Source: Dehalococcoidia bacterium (GTDB taxonomy: Bacteria > Chloroflexota > Dehalococcoidia > Dehalococcoidales > DAOWLH01). From it: 7,346 bases of DNA. Below, piece after piece: positions 1 through 6,457 of this stretch; the first letter of the stretch is position 1; each line of letters opens with the position of its first letter. A model generated the notes under the pieces. It worked only from the letters and a program-made list of their open reading frames with translations, did no database searches and had not been told where the DNA came from. The stretch spans positions 1 through 7,346 of the forward strand of contig DAOWLH010000032.1 in assembly GCA_030643515.1 (NCBI GenBank). The letters run 5' to 3'. The position numbers were made by a program, and so were the translations under genes.

Positions 1-450
1 CCAGCCTTCGGGCCGGAGCGGCGGGGGGCACCGGTCCAGGCCTTCGTCCGCATAGATAGCCAGCCAATAAGGGTGCGTGCGGAAGTAACCCAGCCGGATA
101 TCGTGGTCGTCCTTGACCCCGGGCTGCTGGCCATTGTCAACGTTACTTCGGGTCTTAAAAAGGGAGGTGTGCTGGTGGTCAACTCTCGAAAGGCGGCAGG
201 AGAAATAAAAGCCGTTGTCGGGGCGGACTACCATATAGCTACCATCGATGCCACCACCATCGCCCGCCAGCAACTGGGTGTTCCCATTGTTAACACCACC
301 ATGATCGGTGCCCTGGTCAAGGCCACCGGGGTGGTCAAGCTGGAGTCCCTTTTTCAGCCATTGAATAATCGCTTCGGCCGCCTGGCCGAAAAGAATATTA
401 AAGCCATGAAACAGGCCTATGAGGAAACCGTGGTAAAGGAGAGGGTTTAA
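1..450 (+). CDS. porG: Pyruvate/2-oxoacid:ferredoxin oxidoreductase, gamma subunit (5' partial)
   Basis: This is the gamma subunit of a cytoplasmic four-subunit 2-oxoacid:ferredoxin oxidoreductase, which with the alpha, beta and delta subunits converts pyruvate plus CoA to acetyl-CoA, CO2 and reduced ferredoxin. Frame 1 is open from the first base and reads FGPERRGAPVQAFVRI, a conserved core of the POR gamma domain, so the gene begins upstream. The GTG at 73 is internal and not the start. The visible part has 149 residues; the family is usually about 180-190, so roughly 35-40 N-terminal residues are missing. Further family features are the QPDIVVVLDPGLL segment and the C-terminal GALVKATGVVKLESL region that precedes the subunit-contact helix. 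The stop (448-450) directly abuts the porD start. Substrate preference cannot be read from this subunit, but the alpha subunit favours pyruvate. Confidence 0.93.
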   Translation, partial: PAFGPERRGAPVQAFVRIDSQPIRVRAEVTQPDIVVVLDPGLLAIVNVTSGLKKGGVLVVNSRKAAGEIKAVVGADYHIATIDATTIARQQLGVPIVNTTMIGALVKATGVVKLESLFQPLNNRFGRLAEKNIKAMKQAYEETVVKERV

Positions 451-744
451 TTGGCAAAACGAGAAAACGAGCTGACCTGGCGAGAACTCGAGATCGGAGT
501 CATTGCCACCGAGCCGGGTAACGCCAGCCAGTACCGCACCGGCGATTGGCGCTCCCAGAAGCCGGTCTATCTCTTTGAAAGATGTATCAAGTGCGGCATG
601 TGCCAGCTATTCTGCCCGGAAGGCTGCGTCCAGCAAAACGCCGAAGGCTACTTTGAGGCAGACCTCTACTACTGTAAGGGATGCGGCATCTGCGCCCGTG
701 AGTGCCCGACGATGGTTATCACCATGGAGGAGGAAAAGGAGTAA
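451..744 (+). CDS. porD: Pyruvate/2-oxoacid:ferredoxin oxidoreductase, delta (ferredoxin-like) subunit
   Basis: This 97-residue 2x[4Fe-4S] subunit carries electrons from the thiamine site of the Por complex to external ferredoxin. The N-terminal part (about residues 8-34, TWRELEIG to YRTGDWR) is the typical PorD lead-in. Two cluster motifs follow: Cys45, 48, 51 and 55, then Cys75, 78, 81 and 85, each last Cys followed by Pro or PE. As in bacterial ferredoxins, each cluster should take its fourth ligand from the other motif. The start is a TTG directly after the porG stop, chosen because the purine-rich AAAGGAGAGG at about 436-445 lies at the right distance and because the next in-frame ATG would fall inside the first cluster motif. 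The stop TAA shares its last A with the porA ATG, indicating coupled translation. Confidence 0.93.
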   Translation: MAKRENELTWRELEIGVIATEPGNASQYRTGDWRSQKPVYLFERCIKCGMCQLFCPEGCVQQNAEGYFEADLYYCKGCGICARECPTMVITMEEEKE

Positions 745-1919
745 TGGCTCAGCGGGTCGGCATGGAGGTATCGGTGGCTATCGGCGAGATGGTCAGGATG
801 GCCGACGCCGACGTCATCGCCGCTTACCCCATCACTCCCCAGACCCATATCGTGGAGCACCTCGCTGAGCTGGTGGCTGACGGCGAGCTGGATGCCGAGT
901 ATATACCGGTAGAATCGGAGCACTCTGCCATGAGTGCCTGCCTGGGAGCGGCCGCCGCCGGAGCCCGCACCTTTACCGCTACCGCTGGCCAGGGGCTTGA
1001 GCTGATGCACGAAGTGCTCTACGTTGCCTCGTCCATGAGGCTGCCGGTAGTGATGACGGTGGCCAACCGGGCGCTATCGGCACCCTTGAGTGTCTGGAGC
1101 GATCACTCCGACGCCATGGCCTGCCGCGATACCGGCTGGATCCAGATATTTACCGAGAACGGACAGGAGGTTGTCGACAACGTTCTGTGCGCCTTCCGCA
1201 TCGCCGAAGACGCCGAAGTGCTGCTGCCGGTGATGGTGCACCTCGACGGTTTTCATCTTTCCCATGTCATTGAGCCTATTTTGCTGCCGGAACAGGGCGA
1301 GGTCAGCGCTTTTCTGCCGCCCAATAAATACCCCTTGCCCTTAAACCCGGAAAAGCCGGTAGCCATGGGAGACTTCGGCCCACCTTTTATATATACCGAG
1401 GCCAAGTGGGCGCAGGAAGTAAACCTGAAAAAATCAAAAGAAACCATCCTCAACGTGTGGCGCCAGTTCGGTGATAGCTTCAGACGGCACTACCAGCCGG
1501 TAGAACACTACCGGTCGGATGATGCCAAGGTTTTACTGTTGACAATGGGCAGTTTTAGCGAGACCGCCATGACCGCCATAGACAGCATGCGTAGCGATGG
1601 AAAAGATGTCGGCCTGATAAGACTGCGCTTGTGGCGCCCATTCCCCTTTGAAGAGCTGCGCCAGGCAGTTAAGAATGCCGAGGTGCTAATAGTCCTCGAC
1701 AGGGCCCTCTCCTTTGGTGGCCCGGCCGGGCCGGTAGCCTCTGAAATCAAGGCTGCTCTCTATAACCAGCAGACGAGGCCCAAGATAGTAAGCTTTGTCG
1801 GTGGTCTGGGTGGCCGCGACATCACCGCCAAAGGCTTTACCGAGATAGTCAACCGCGGCATTGAGGTTGCTCAAAAGGGCAGCAAGGACGAGTTTGAGAT
1901 TTTCGGGGTGAGAGAATAA
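744..1919 (+). CDS. porA: Pyruvate/2-oxoacid:ferredoxin oxidoreductase, alpha subunit
   Basis: This 391-residue alpha subunit contributes the pyrimidine-side thiamine diphosphate domain and the transketolase-C-like domain of the Por complex. The ATG at 744 overlaps the porD stop in a TAATG arrangement and follows a strong GGAGGAGGAAAAGGAG; a GTG at 702 in the same frame would run back into porD and is rejected. Residues 28-34 read YPITPQT, with the conserved Thr31. Residues 56-62 read VESEHSA, with Glu59 as the expected cofactor-activating glutamate. The segment around 118-134 (WSDHSDAMACRDTGWIQ) matches the pyruvate-type alpha subunits, and LLPVMVHLDGF follows. The C-terminal domain (about 255-385) carries LLLTMGS, RLWRPFP and FVGGLGGRDIT. 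I read the substrate as pyruvate by motif resemblance; a 2-oxobutyrate or other 2-oxoacid preference cannot be excluded. Confidence 0.94.
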   Translation: MAQRVGMEVSVAIGEMVRMADADVIAAYPITPQTHIVEHLAELVADGELDAEYIPVESEHSAMSACLGAAAAGARTFTATAGQGLELMHEVLYVASSMRLPVVMTVANRALSAPLSVWSDHSDAMACRDTGWIQIFTENGQEVVDNVLCAFRIAEDAEVLLPVMVHLDGFHLSHVIEPILLPEQGEVSAFLPPNKYPLPLNPEKPVAMGDFGPPFIYTEAKWAQEVNLKKSKETILNVWRQFGDSFRRHYQPVEHYRSDDAKVLLLTMGSFSETAMTAIDSMRSDGKDVGLIRLRLWRPFPFEELRQAVKNAEVLIVLDRALSFGGPAGPVASEIKAALYNQQTRPKIVSFVGGLGGRDITAKGFTEIVNRGIEVAQKGSKDEFEIFGVRE

Positions 1920-2863
1920 TGCAGAACTATACTGTCTTTGTACCACGCCTGGCGCCTGCGACAGAGAACTTCGCTCCCGGTCACCGCGCCTGTATCGGCT
2001 GCGGCGAGGCCCTGGCCGTCAGGCTGGCCTGCAAGGCGATAGGGGACAATGTCATCGTGGCCAATGCCACCGGTTGCATGGAAATCGTCGCCTCTCAGGT
2101 TCCCTACACCTCGTGGCGGGTTCCCTGGATTCACACCCTTTTTGAGAACACCGCTGCCGTGGCTTCCGGAATTGAAGCCGGCTTAAAGGCGATGATCAGA
2201 AAAGGCCAGATACCGGACCGGGAAACGAAGGTGGTCGCCATCGCCGGTGACGGTGGTACGGTTGACATCGGCCTCCAGGCGCTCTCCGGCGCTATGGAGC
2301 GGGGGCACGACTTCCTCTATCTCTGCTTTGACAATGAAGCCTATATGAACACCGGCATCCAGCGGTCTTCGGCCACTCCCTTCGGTGCCTCGACGACAAC
2401 ATCCCCGGCAGGCAAGGTAAGCATGGGACAGTTTTCCTGGAAGAAGGACATGCCGGCTATCGCCGCCGCCCATAACATACCCTACGTTGCAACTGCCAAT
2501 CCCAGCTATCCCTTCGACCTGATGGAGAAGGTTGAAAAGGGGCTGATGACCAAGGGTCCGGCCTATGTTCACATCTACTCGGTATGCCCCACCGGCTGGC
2601 GCTGTCCGGGTGACCTGACCATCCGCATAGGCCGCCTGGCAACGGAAACCGGCATCTTCCCGCTTTATGAGGTTGAGGACGGCCAATACAAGCTGAACTA
2701 TGACCCACCCAAACTGCAACCGATAACCAGCTATATGAAGCTCCAGGGACGGTTTCGCCATCTGCCGCCGGAGATCATAGATAAGATTCAGCAGACGATA
2801 ATCGAAAAATACCAGGAGCTCAAGGAAAAGGTAGCCGCCAGCACGGGGGTTGCCGGTGGATAG
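1919..2863 (+). CDS. porB: Pyruvate/2-oxoacid:ferredoxin oxidoreductase, beta subunit
   Basis: This 314-residue subunit binds the diphosphate of thiamine and the catalytic-core [4Fe-4S] cluster of Por. Cluster ligands visible are Cys25 and Cys28 (ACIGCGEAL), Cys53 (NATGCMEIV) and Cys223 (YSVCPTGW), the usual four of PorB. The thiamine diphosphate/Mg motif begins GDGGTVDIG at residues 110-118 and ends at the DNEAYMNTGIQRS stretch at 138-150. Length and motif order are normal, and I see no truncation. The ATG at 1919 overlaps the porA stop by one base (TAATG). The C-terminal tail from about residue 285 is charged and probably helical. The next gene starts before this one ends, so the oxidoreductase that follows is very likely made together with Por. 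Confidence 0.95.
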   Translation: MQNYTVFVPRLAPATENFAPGHRACIGCGEALAVRLACKAIGDNVIVANATGCMEIVASQVPYTSWRVPWIHTLFENTAAVASGIEAGLKAMIRKGQIPDRETKVVAIAGDGGTVDIGLQALSGAMERGHDFLYLCFDNEAYMNTGIQRSSATPFGASTTTSPAGKVSMGQFSWKKDMPAIAAAHNIPYVATANPSYPFDLMEKVEKGLMTKGPAYVHIYSVCPTGWRCPGDLTIRIGRLATETGIFPLYEVEDGQYKLNYDPPKLQPITSYMKLQGRFRHLPPEIIDKIQQTIIEKYQELKEKVAASTGVAGG

Positions 2864-4793
2864 AGTAACCTTCAGCAGCTGGGCAGGCAATGTCGTTGAT
2901 AACCGGGGACTTGACTTTGGCAAGTTCAGCGCGGTGGACAATCTGGAGCTCCCTCTGGGATACGACGGCTACCGCGTAGCCGCCTTTATGTCCTGGAATG
3001 GCCTGGTGATGGCCGATGACGGTGTTAATGTGGTTGACATGGCGCGCTCTTACCTGACCGAGGTAAAGAAACTGGCGTGCGGTCGGTGTACCATCGGCTA
3101 CAGCGGGATCAGGGTAATGTCCGACACTCTGAACCGGATCTCAGGAGGGCAGGGGAAACCGGAGGATACTGACCTGCTCGGCTCTCTGGCGGCAGCCATC
3201 AGTGACAGCAGCAAGTGTGACTTCTGCGCCCTGGCGGTAAAACCCGTCCTTGATAGCTTAAAATACTATCAGGACGTCTATACGGGTTTAGTAACCAGAA
3301 AAAAGGCAGCCCCTAAATCAGTTTACATAATAAAAATAACTGCCCCCTGCATGGAGGCCTGCCCGGCACATCAGGACATTCCCGGCTACATTGAGCTGAT
3401 TGAGAATAGGCGCTACACGGAAGCATTGGAAGTCATACGGCAAACCAACTGCTTTCCGGGGACAACCGGGCGTGCCTGCGTGGCTTTCTGTGAGGATAAT
3501 TGTGTTCGCAATGACATTGACAGCCCACTGGCCATCAGAGCGCTTAAGAGAGTGCCCGCCGATCATGAAGCCGCCAGCGGCCTTACGCCTGTACCCGGCA
3601 GGGCAGGGGAGAGCCGCCAGAAGGTAGCCGTCATCGGCGCCGGCCCGGCTGGCTTGGCTGCCAGCTATAGCTTGGCCTTAAAGGGTTACCAGGTGACCGT
3701 ATTTGATGAGCAACCGGCCGCCGGGGGTATGTTATCTACCGGCATACCACAGTACCGCCTGCCCGGGGATGTACTCACCCGGGAGACTAATATTGTTGAG
3801 AGGCTTGGCATAGAAATCAGGCCGAATATTAAAATTGGCAGTGATATAAAACTGGAGCAGCTTTCCCAGCAAGGGTTTAAAGCGGTATTCATCGCCACCG
3901 GAGCCCATCTCAGCCGGGATGCCGGCATCGACAACTGGAACGAGCGATACGAAGGCCTGGTCCAGGGAATTAAGTTTCTCCGTGAAGCCAACCGGGGCAA
4001 AAAGATAGAGCCGAGAGACAGGGTGCTCATTGTCGGCGGGGGCAACACCGCCATAGACTGCGCCCGTACCTGCTTGCGCCTCGGCTTTAAGGAAGTAACC
4101 ATAGTTTATCGCCGTTCCCGGACGGAAATGCCGGCCAGGGACGAAGAGGTTGAGGCCGCCGAGAAAGAGGGGGTCAATATCCACTTTCTGGCGGTACCAA
4201 CCAGAATAATAACGGAGAACAGCCGGGTAACTGCTGCCGAGTGCATCAAAATGGAACTGGGTGAGCCCGATGCCAGCGGCCGCCGCCGGCCTGTTCCGGT
4301 CAAGGGCTCGGAGTTTATTCTGGAAACAGATATGGTCTTACCGGCCATTGGTGAACTACCTGACGTATCCTTTACCAAAAACCGGGTTGAACTGACAGAT
4401 TGGGGCGGTATAAAAGTAGCACCCAGCCAGCAGACCAGCCAACCGACAGTCTTTGCCGGTGGTGACTGCGTTACCGGGCCGGCAACCATCATTGAAGCTG
4501 TCGCTGCCGGTAACAGAGCCGCCGCCAGCATCGACCAGTACCTAAAGCAGGGCTCTATAACCCCTGACCAGATGGCCAGCCTGCTTCACCAGGTGGCACT
4601 CGACCGACAGCGAGACGGTGGCATTGTGGCCAAGAGCCAGCGCCAGTCCCCGGAGGAACTACCGCCAGCCGAGCGAGTGCTGAATTTCAACGAAGTGGAG
4701 AAGTGTTTAACAGCCGAGGCAGCCACCGAGGAAGCCGGGCGCTGCCTCCGTTGCTACCGGGTGATGCTCCTGGCAGTAAACGAGGGTGAATGA
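2856..4793 (+). CDS. NuoF C-terminal Fe-S region fused to GltD/NfnB-like FAD-NADPH oxidoreductase
   Basis: This is a large cytoplasmic electron-transfer protein of 645 residues if the GTG at 2856 is used (GGGGG at 2845-2849 is a possible ribosome site; a TTG at 2850 adds two residues). Residues about 28-142 match the end of NuoF: the LELPLGYDG and VVDMARSYL segments, a cluster motif at Cys75/Cys78 and a further Cys121/Cys124. The NuoF FMN/NADH domain is absent. Residues about 160-240 form a GltD-type N-terminal Fe-S domain: Cys165 and Cys169 before PAHQDIPGYI, then Cys208, 212 and 216. Residues 256 onward are the two-Rossmann flavoprotein: GAGPAG (261-266, FAD), GGGNTA (394-399, nucleotide) followed by a YRRSRTEMPA stretch whose arginines suit NADPH, and AGGDC near 534 for FAD. 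The C-terminus has a further CLRC motif. It is related to glutamate synthase small subunits and NfnB, but no glutamate synthase large subunit is adjacent. The exact electron partner is inferred. Confidence 0.85.
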   Translation: MDRVTFSSWAGNVVDNRGLDFGKFSAVDNLELPLGYDGYRVAAFMSWNGLVMADDGVNVVDMARSYLTEVKKLACGRCTIGYSGIRVMSDTLNRISGGQGKPEDTDLLGSLAAAISDSSKCDFCALAVKPVLDSLKYYQDVYTGLVTRKKAAPKSVYIIKITAPCMEACPAHQDIPGYIELIENRRYTEALEVIRQTNCFPGTTGRACVAFCEDNCVRNDIDSPLAIRALKRVPADHEAASGLTPVPGRAGESRQKVAVIGAGPAGLAASYSLALKGYQVTVFDEQPAAGGMLSTGIPQYRLPGDVLTRETNIVERLGIEIRPNIKIGSDIKLEQLSQQGFKAVFIATGAHLSRDAGIDNWNERYEGLVQGIKFLREANRGKKIEPRDRVLIVGGGNTAIDCARTCLRLGFKEVTIVYRRSRTEMPARDEEVEAAEKEGVNIHFLAVPTRIITENSRVTAAECIKMELGEPDASGRRRPVPVKGSEFILETDMVLPAIGELPDVSFTKNRVELTDWGGIKVAPSQQTSQPTVFAGGDCVTGPATIIEAVAAGNRAAASIDQYLKQGSITPDQMASLLHQVALDRQRDGGIVAKSQRQSPEELPPAERVLNFNEVEKCLTAEAATEEAGRCLRCYRVMLLAVNEGE

Positions 4794-5515
4794 TGATAAA
4801 GCTGACCATTGATAGCCGGACGATAGAGATTGAAGAAGGCACCACATTGCTGGAAGCGGCCAAACGGGCCGGCATATATATACCTACCCTGTGCTACCAC
4901 GAGGCGCTAACACCCATCGGCTCGTGCCGTGTGTGTATTGTAGAAGTGGCCAGCAACGGCAAATCGGGGCTGACTGCCGCCTGCACCTATCCGGTGGAGC
5001 CGGGGCTAAAAGTCATCACCAACTCGGAGAAGGTCAGCGAAGCAAGAAGGCTTGCTTTAGAGCTGCTGCTGGCGCAGCACCCCCACTCGGTAAGGATACA
5101 GCGGCTGGCGCAAAAACTGGGCGTCAACCCGCCACCGTTTACACTTGAGGAGAAGGAATGCATCCTTTGCCAGCTATGCACCAGGACCTGCCGTGAGATT
5201 GTCGGCGCTTCCGCCATCAGCTTCATCTCTCCGGGGCTGGGCCGGGAAAACAACGAAGCGCAGATTGAGGTTTCACAGATAAAGTGCATCGCCTGCGGCT
5301 CCTGCTGCTATGCCTGTCCGACGCAGGCCATTTCAATGGAAGACAGTGGCGACACCAGAACAATCTGCACACCCAGCGGTCAGATGGAATTCAAGCTCAA
5401 GAGGTGTAATAACTGCGGCCGCTACTGGGCCCCGCAGAAGCAGCTAGAGTATATGGCAGAAAAGAGCGGCCTGGAGCTAGCAGCCTTCGACCTGTGCACT
5501 GACTGCCGGGACTAA
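4790..5515 (+). CDS. NuoG/HoxU-like Fe-S protein with 2Fe-2S, two 4Fe-4S and a C-terminal zinc-ribbon-like end
   Basis: This 241-residue protein resembles the N-terminal electron-wire part of NuoG or the HoxU subunit. Residues 1-75 are a [2Fe-2S] ferredoxin fold with Cys35, 46, 49 and 65 (CYHE, GSCRVCIVE). Residues about 80-112 occupy the place of the NuoG His/Cys cluster domain but read AQHPHSVRIQRLAQ with no cysteine, so that cluster is lost. Two ferredoxin motifs follow: Cys124, 127, 130, 134 and Cys166, 169, 172, 176, the latter ending in CP. After them Cys206/Cys209 (RCNNCGRYW) and Cys236/Cys239 (LCTDCRD) form a four-cysteine knuckle of rubredoxin or zinc-ribbon kind. The molybdopterin-like part of NuoG is absent. 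The ATG at 4790 overlaps the upstream stop by four bases; an ATG at 4793 is equally possible and drops one Met. It likely passes electrons between the fusion protein and ferredoxin or Por. Confidence 0.87.
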   Translation: MMIKLTIDSRTIEIEEGTTLLEAAKRAGIYIPTLCYHEALTPIGSCRVCIVEVASNGKSGLTAACTYPVEPGLKVITNSEKVSEARRLALELLLAQHPHSVRIQRLAQKLGVNPPPFTLEEKECILCQLCTRTCREIVGASAISFISPGLGRENNEAQIEVSQIKCIACGSCCYACPTQAISMEDSGDTRTICTPSGQMEFKLKRCNNCGRYWAPQKQLEYMAEKSGLELAAFDLCTDCRD

Positions 5516-5526
5516 AGCACCATAGC

Positions 5527-5556
5527 TTGACCATTCAAAAACCATCTTGATATACT
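5527..5556 (+). promoter_or_regulatory. Probable sigma70-type promoter for tRNA-Pro
   Basis: TTGACC at 5527-5532 and TATACT at 5551-5556 are separated by 18 bases. Transcription would start near 5563, only about five bases before the mature tRNA. The placement just ahead of a tRNA supports it. No terminator for the upstream por operon was seen in the 52 bases between, so read-through from the operon is also possible. Confidence 0.5.
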
Positions 5557-5567
5557 TAGCTCAGCAG

Positions 5568-5644
5568 CGGGGTGTAGCGCAGGTGGCTAGCGCGCAGCGT
5601 TTGGGACGCTGAGGTCGGAGGTTCAAGTCCTCTCACCCCGACCA
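5568..5644 (+). tRNA. tRNA-Pro (anticodon UGG)
   Basis: A complete 77-base tRNA folds from the sequence. The acceptor stem CGGGGTG (5568-5574) pairs fully with CACCCCG (5634-5640). The D stem is GCGC/GCGC. The anticodon stem CAGCG (5595-5599) pairs with CGCTG (5607-5611) around loop TTTGGGA, giving anticodon TGG at 5602-5604, which reads proline CCA. The T arm is GGAGG-TTCAAGT-CCTCT (one G-U pair). Discriminator A5641 and CCA at 5642-5644 are encoded. The C1-G72 first pair is typical of bacterial tRNA-Pro. Confidence 0.96.
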
Positions 5645-5748
5645 CATTTACTGCCTGCCTTACCGCATTATCGGGAGGTGCGAGCTTTTTGCACAGAGCG
5701 AATCCGGGTGAAAGTTTCGTCGGAAGTAAAAAAACGGTTGAACAGCTA

Positions 5749-5777
5749 TTGACATTGCCTGACGACTGGTTTATCCT
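5749..5777 (+). promoter_or_regulatory. Strong sigma70-type promoter of the small zinc-ribbon gene
   Basis: A perfect TTGACA at 5749-5754 is followed after exactly 17 bases by TATCCT at 5772-5777. The predicted start near 5784 leaves a leader of about 15 bases that carries the ribosome site AAAGGAGG (5786-5793), five bases before the ATG at 5799. The 104 bases between the tRNA-Pro end and this promoter (5645-5748) hold nothing else I can name. Confidence 0.72.
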
Positions 5778-5798
5778 CCATACAGAAAGGAGGAAGCT

Positions 5799-5939
5799 AT
5801 GCAAGGATACTGTGTAAAATGCCGTACTAAGAGGGAAATGAAAGATGCCAAGGCCGTTACCCTGAAAAATGGCCGGCCGGCAACTCAGGGAGTATGCCCA
5901 GTGTGCGGAACCAAGATGTTCAGAATAGGCAAGGGCTAA
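5799..5939 (+). CDS. Small zinc-ribbon protein, DUF5679-like
   Basis: This is a 46-residue protein beginning MQGYCVKCRTKREM and ending CPVCGTKMFRIGKG. Two CxxC knuckles (Cys5/Cys8 and Cys33/Cys36) make a compact zinc ribbon, and the rest is basic (many Lys/Arg), suggesting nucleic acid or ribosome contact. The sequence matches my memory of the DUF5679 family, common as a short stand-alone gene in Chloroflexota and some other bacteria; its function is not known. The start is secure: ATG preceded by AAAGGAGG at five bases and a consensus promoter. It appears monocistronic, with a hairpin 43 bases after the stop. The strong expression signals suggest an abundant protein. Confidence 0.88.
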   Translation: MQGYCVKCRTKREMKDAKAVTLKNGRPATQGVCPVCGTKMFRIGKG

Positions 5940-5982
5940 GCCCAGGAATATAGAAAGTTCCAAGGTTCTGTAAACTGTAAAG

Positions 5983-6007
5983 GGCTGGGTATCATAGATA
6001 CCCAGCC
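5983..6007. terminator. 11-bp perfect hairpin, possible terminator of the small zinc-ribbon gene
   Basis: GGCTGGGTATC (5983-5993) is the exact reverse complement of GATACCCAGCC (5997-6007) with a three-base loop; a G-U pair between 5982 and 6008 can extend it. It sits 43 bases after the small zinc-ribbon stop, where a terminator is expected, but the following bases (TCTGTATATGATTT) are not a proper T-run on the plus strand. It could be a weak intrinsic terminator or a 3'-end-protecting stem. Confidence 0.5.
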
Positions 6008-6065
6008 TCTGTATATGATTTCCGCCTTGCCTGACAGCACCGCTGGCAGTGATGGCTGTTGATAT

Positions 6066-6434
6066 ATGTTCTTTAAGGAAAACGATAGCAAGCGAGGGTT
6101 AGGCGAGACACCGAGGCCTGGAGGACAGCTAGCTGGCGGAAGCCAGCCCGGTTTCGTCGTTCACAGACATCAGGAAAGCCACCTGCATTTTGACTTCCGC
6201 CTGAAAATGGACCATCCGCTGGATTACATAGACTTTGCCGGCCAGATTCCACAAGGACAATACGGTGCCGGTACTGTGGAAATCTGGGATAGGGGTTAAT
6301 ACAAACTCAGGTATGGGGGAGATGACCGCCTGGAGTTTACCTTAAAGGGAAACAAGCTTGCCGGTGACTATGTCTTAATCCACAGCGATGACAAGAACTG
6401 GCTAATCATCAAGCGAAAGCCAAAACAGGAATAA
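6066..6434 (+). pseudogene. Degraded LigD-type 3'-phosphoesterase (PE) domain gene
   Basis: Intact homologues are stand-alone or LigD-fused PE domains that trim 3'-phosphate or ribonucleotide ends during DNA end repair. From the ATG at 6066 the frame reads TPRPGG, FVVHRHQESHLHFDFRL, then HPLDYIDFAGQIPQGQYG and GTVEIWDRG, all PE signatures. His35, His41, Asp43, Arg45, His50 and Tyr54 correspond to the known metal/catalytic set. Two lesions are visible. First, about 27 residues normally lying between the DFRLxxD and DHPLDY segments are missing without loss of frame. Second, a TAA at 6297-6299 follows WDRG, after which the same frame continues with YKLRYGGDDRLEFTLKG through DYVLIHSDDKNWLIIKR to the natural stop at 6432-6434. 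There is no good ribosome site before 6066. No ligase, polymerase or Ku gene is nearby. A sequencing error could explain the stop but not the deletion. Confidence 0.8.
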
Positions 6435-6457
6435 GCCCAGAAAAGGAGAGCGACCAG

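Noticed and set aside
702..743. Upstream GTG start extending porA by 14 residues
   Set aside because: It would lie inside the end of porD. The ATG at 744 has a strong ribosome site and begins with the usual short porA N-terminus.
2183..2941. Long minus-strand open frame (252 residues) opposite porB
   Set aside because: It is a shadow of the GC-rich porB reading frame, with no recognisable domain; porB carries all the expected motifs.
2856..4793. Annotation as a plain glutamate synthase small subunit
   Set aside because: The GltD-like part is real, but the NuoF-derived N-terminus, the NuoG-like neighbour and the lack of a large subunit nearby argue for a different electron-transfer role.
5679..5695. 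GTGC...GCAC inverted repeat after tRNA-Pro as a possible terminator
   Set aside because: The stem is short, relies on a G-T pair, and the T-run is in the loop rather than after the stem.
5645..5748. Search for a gene or RNA between tRNA-Pro and the next promoter
   Set aside because: I found no start with a ribosome site, no strong hairpin and no recognised RNA motif on either strand.
5556..5963. Minus-strand 135-residue open frame containing RGLEPPTSASQTLRASHLRY
   Set aside because: It is the antisense translation of tRNA-Pro, a well-known source of false protein annotations, and it also covers the small zinc-ribbon gene on the opposite strand.
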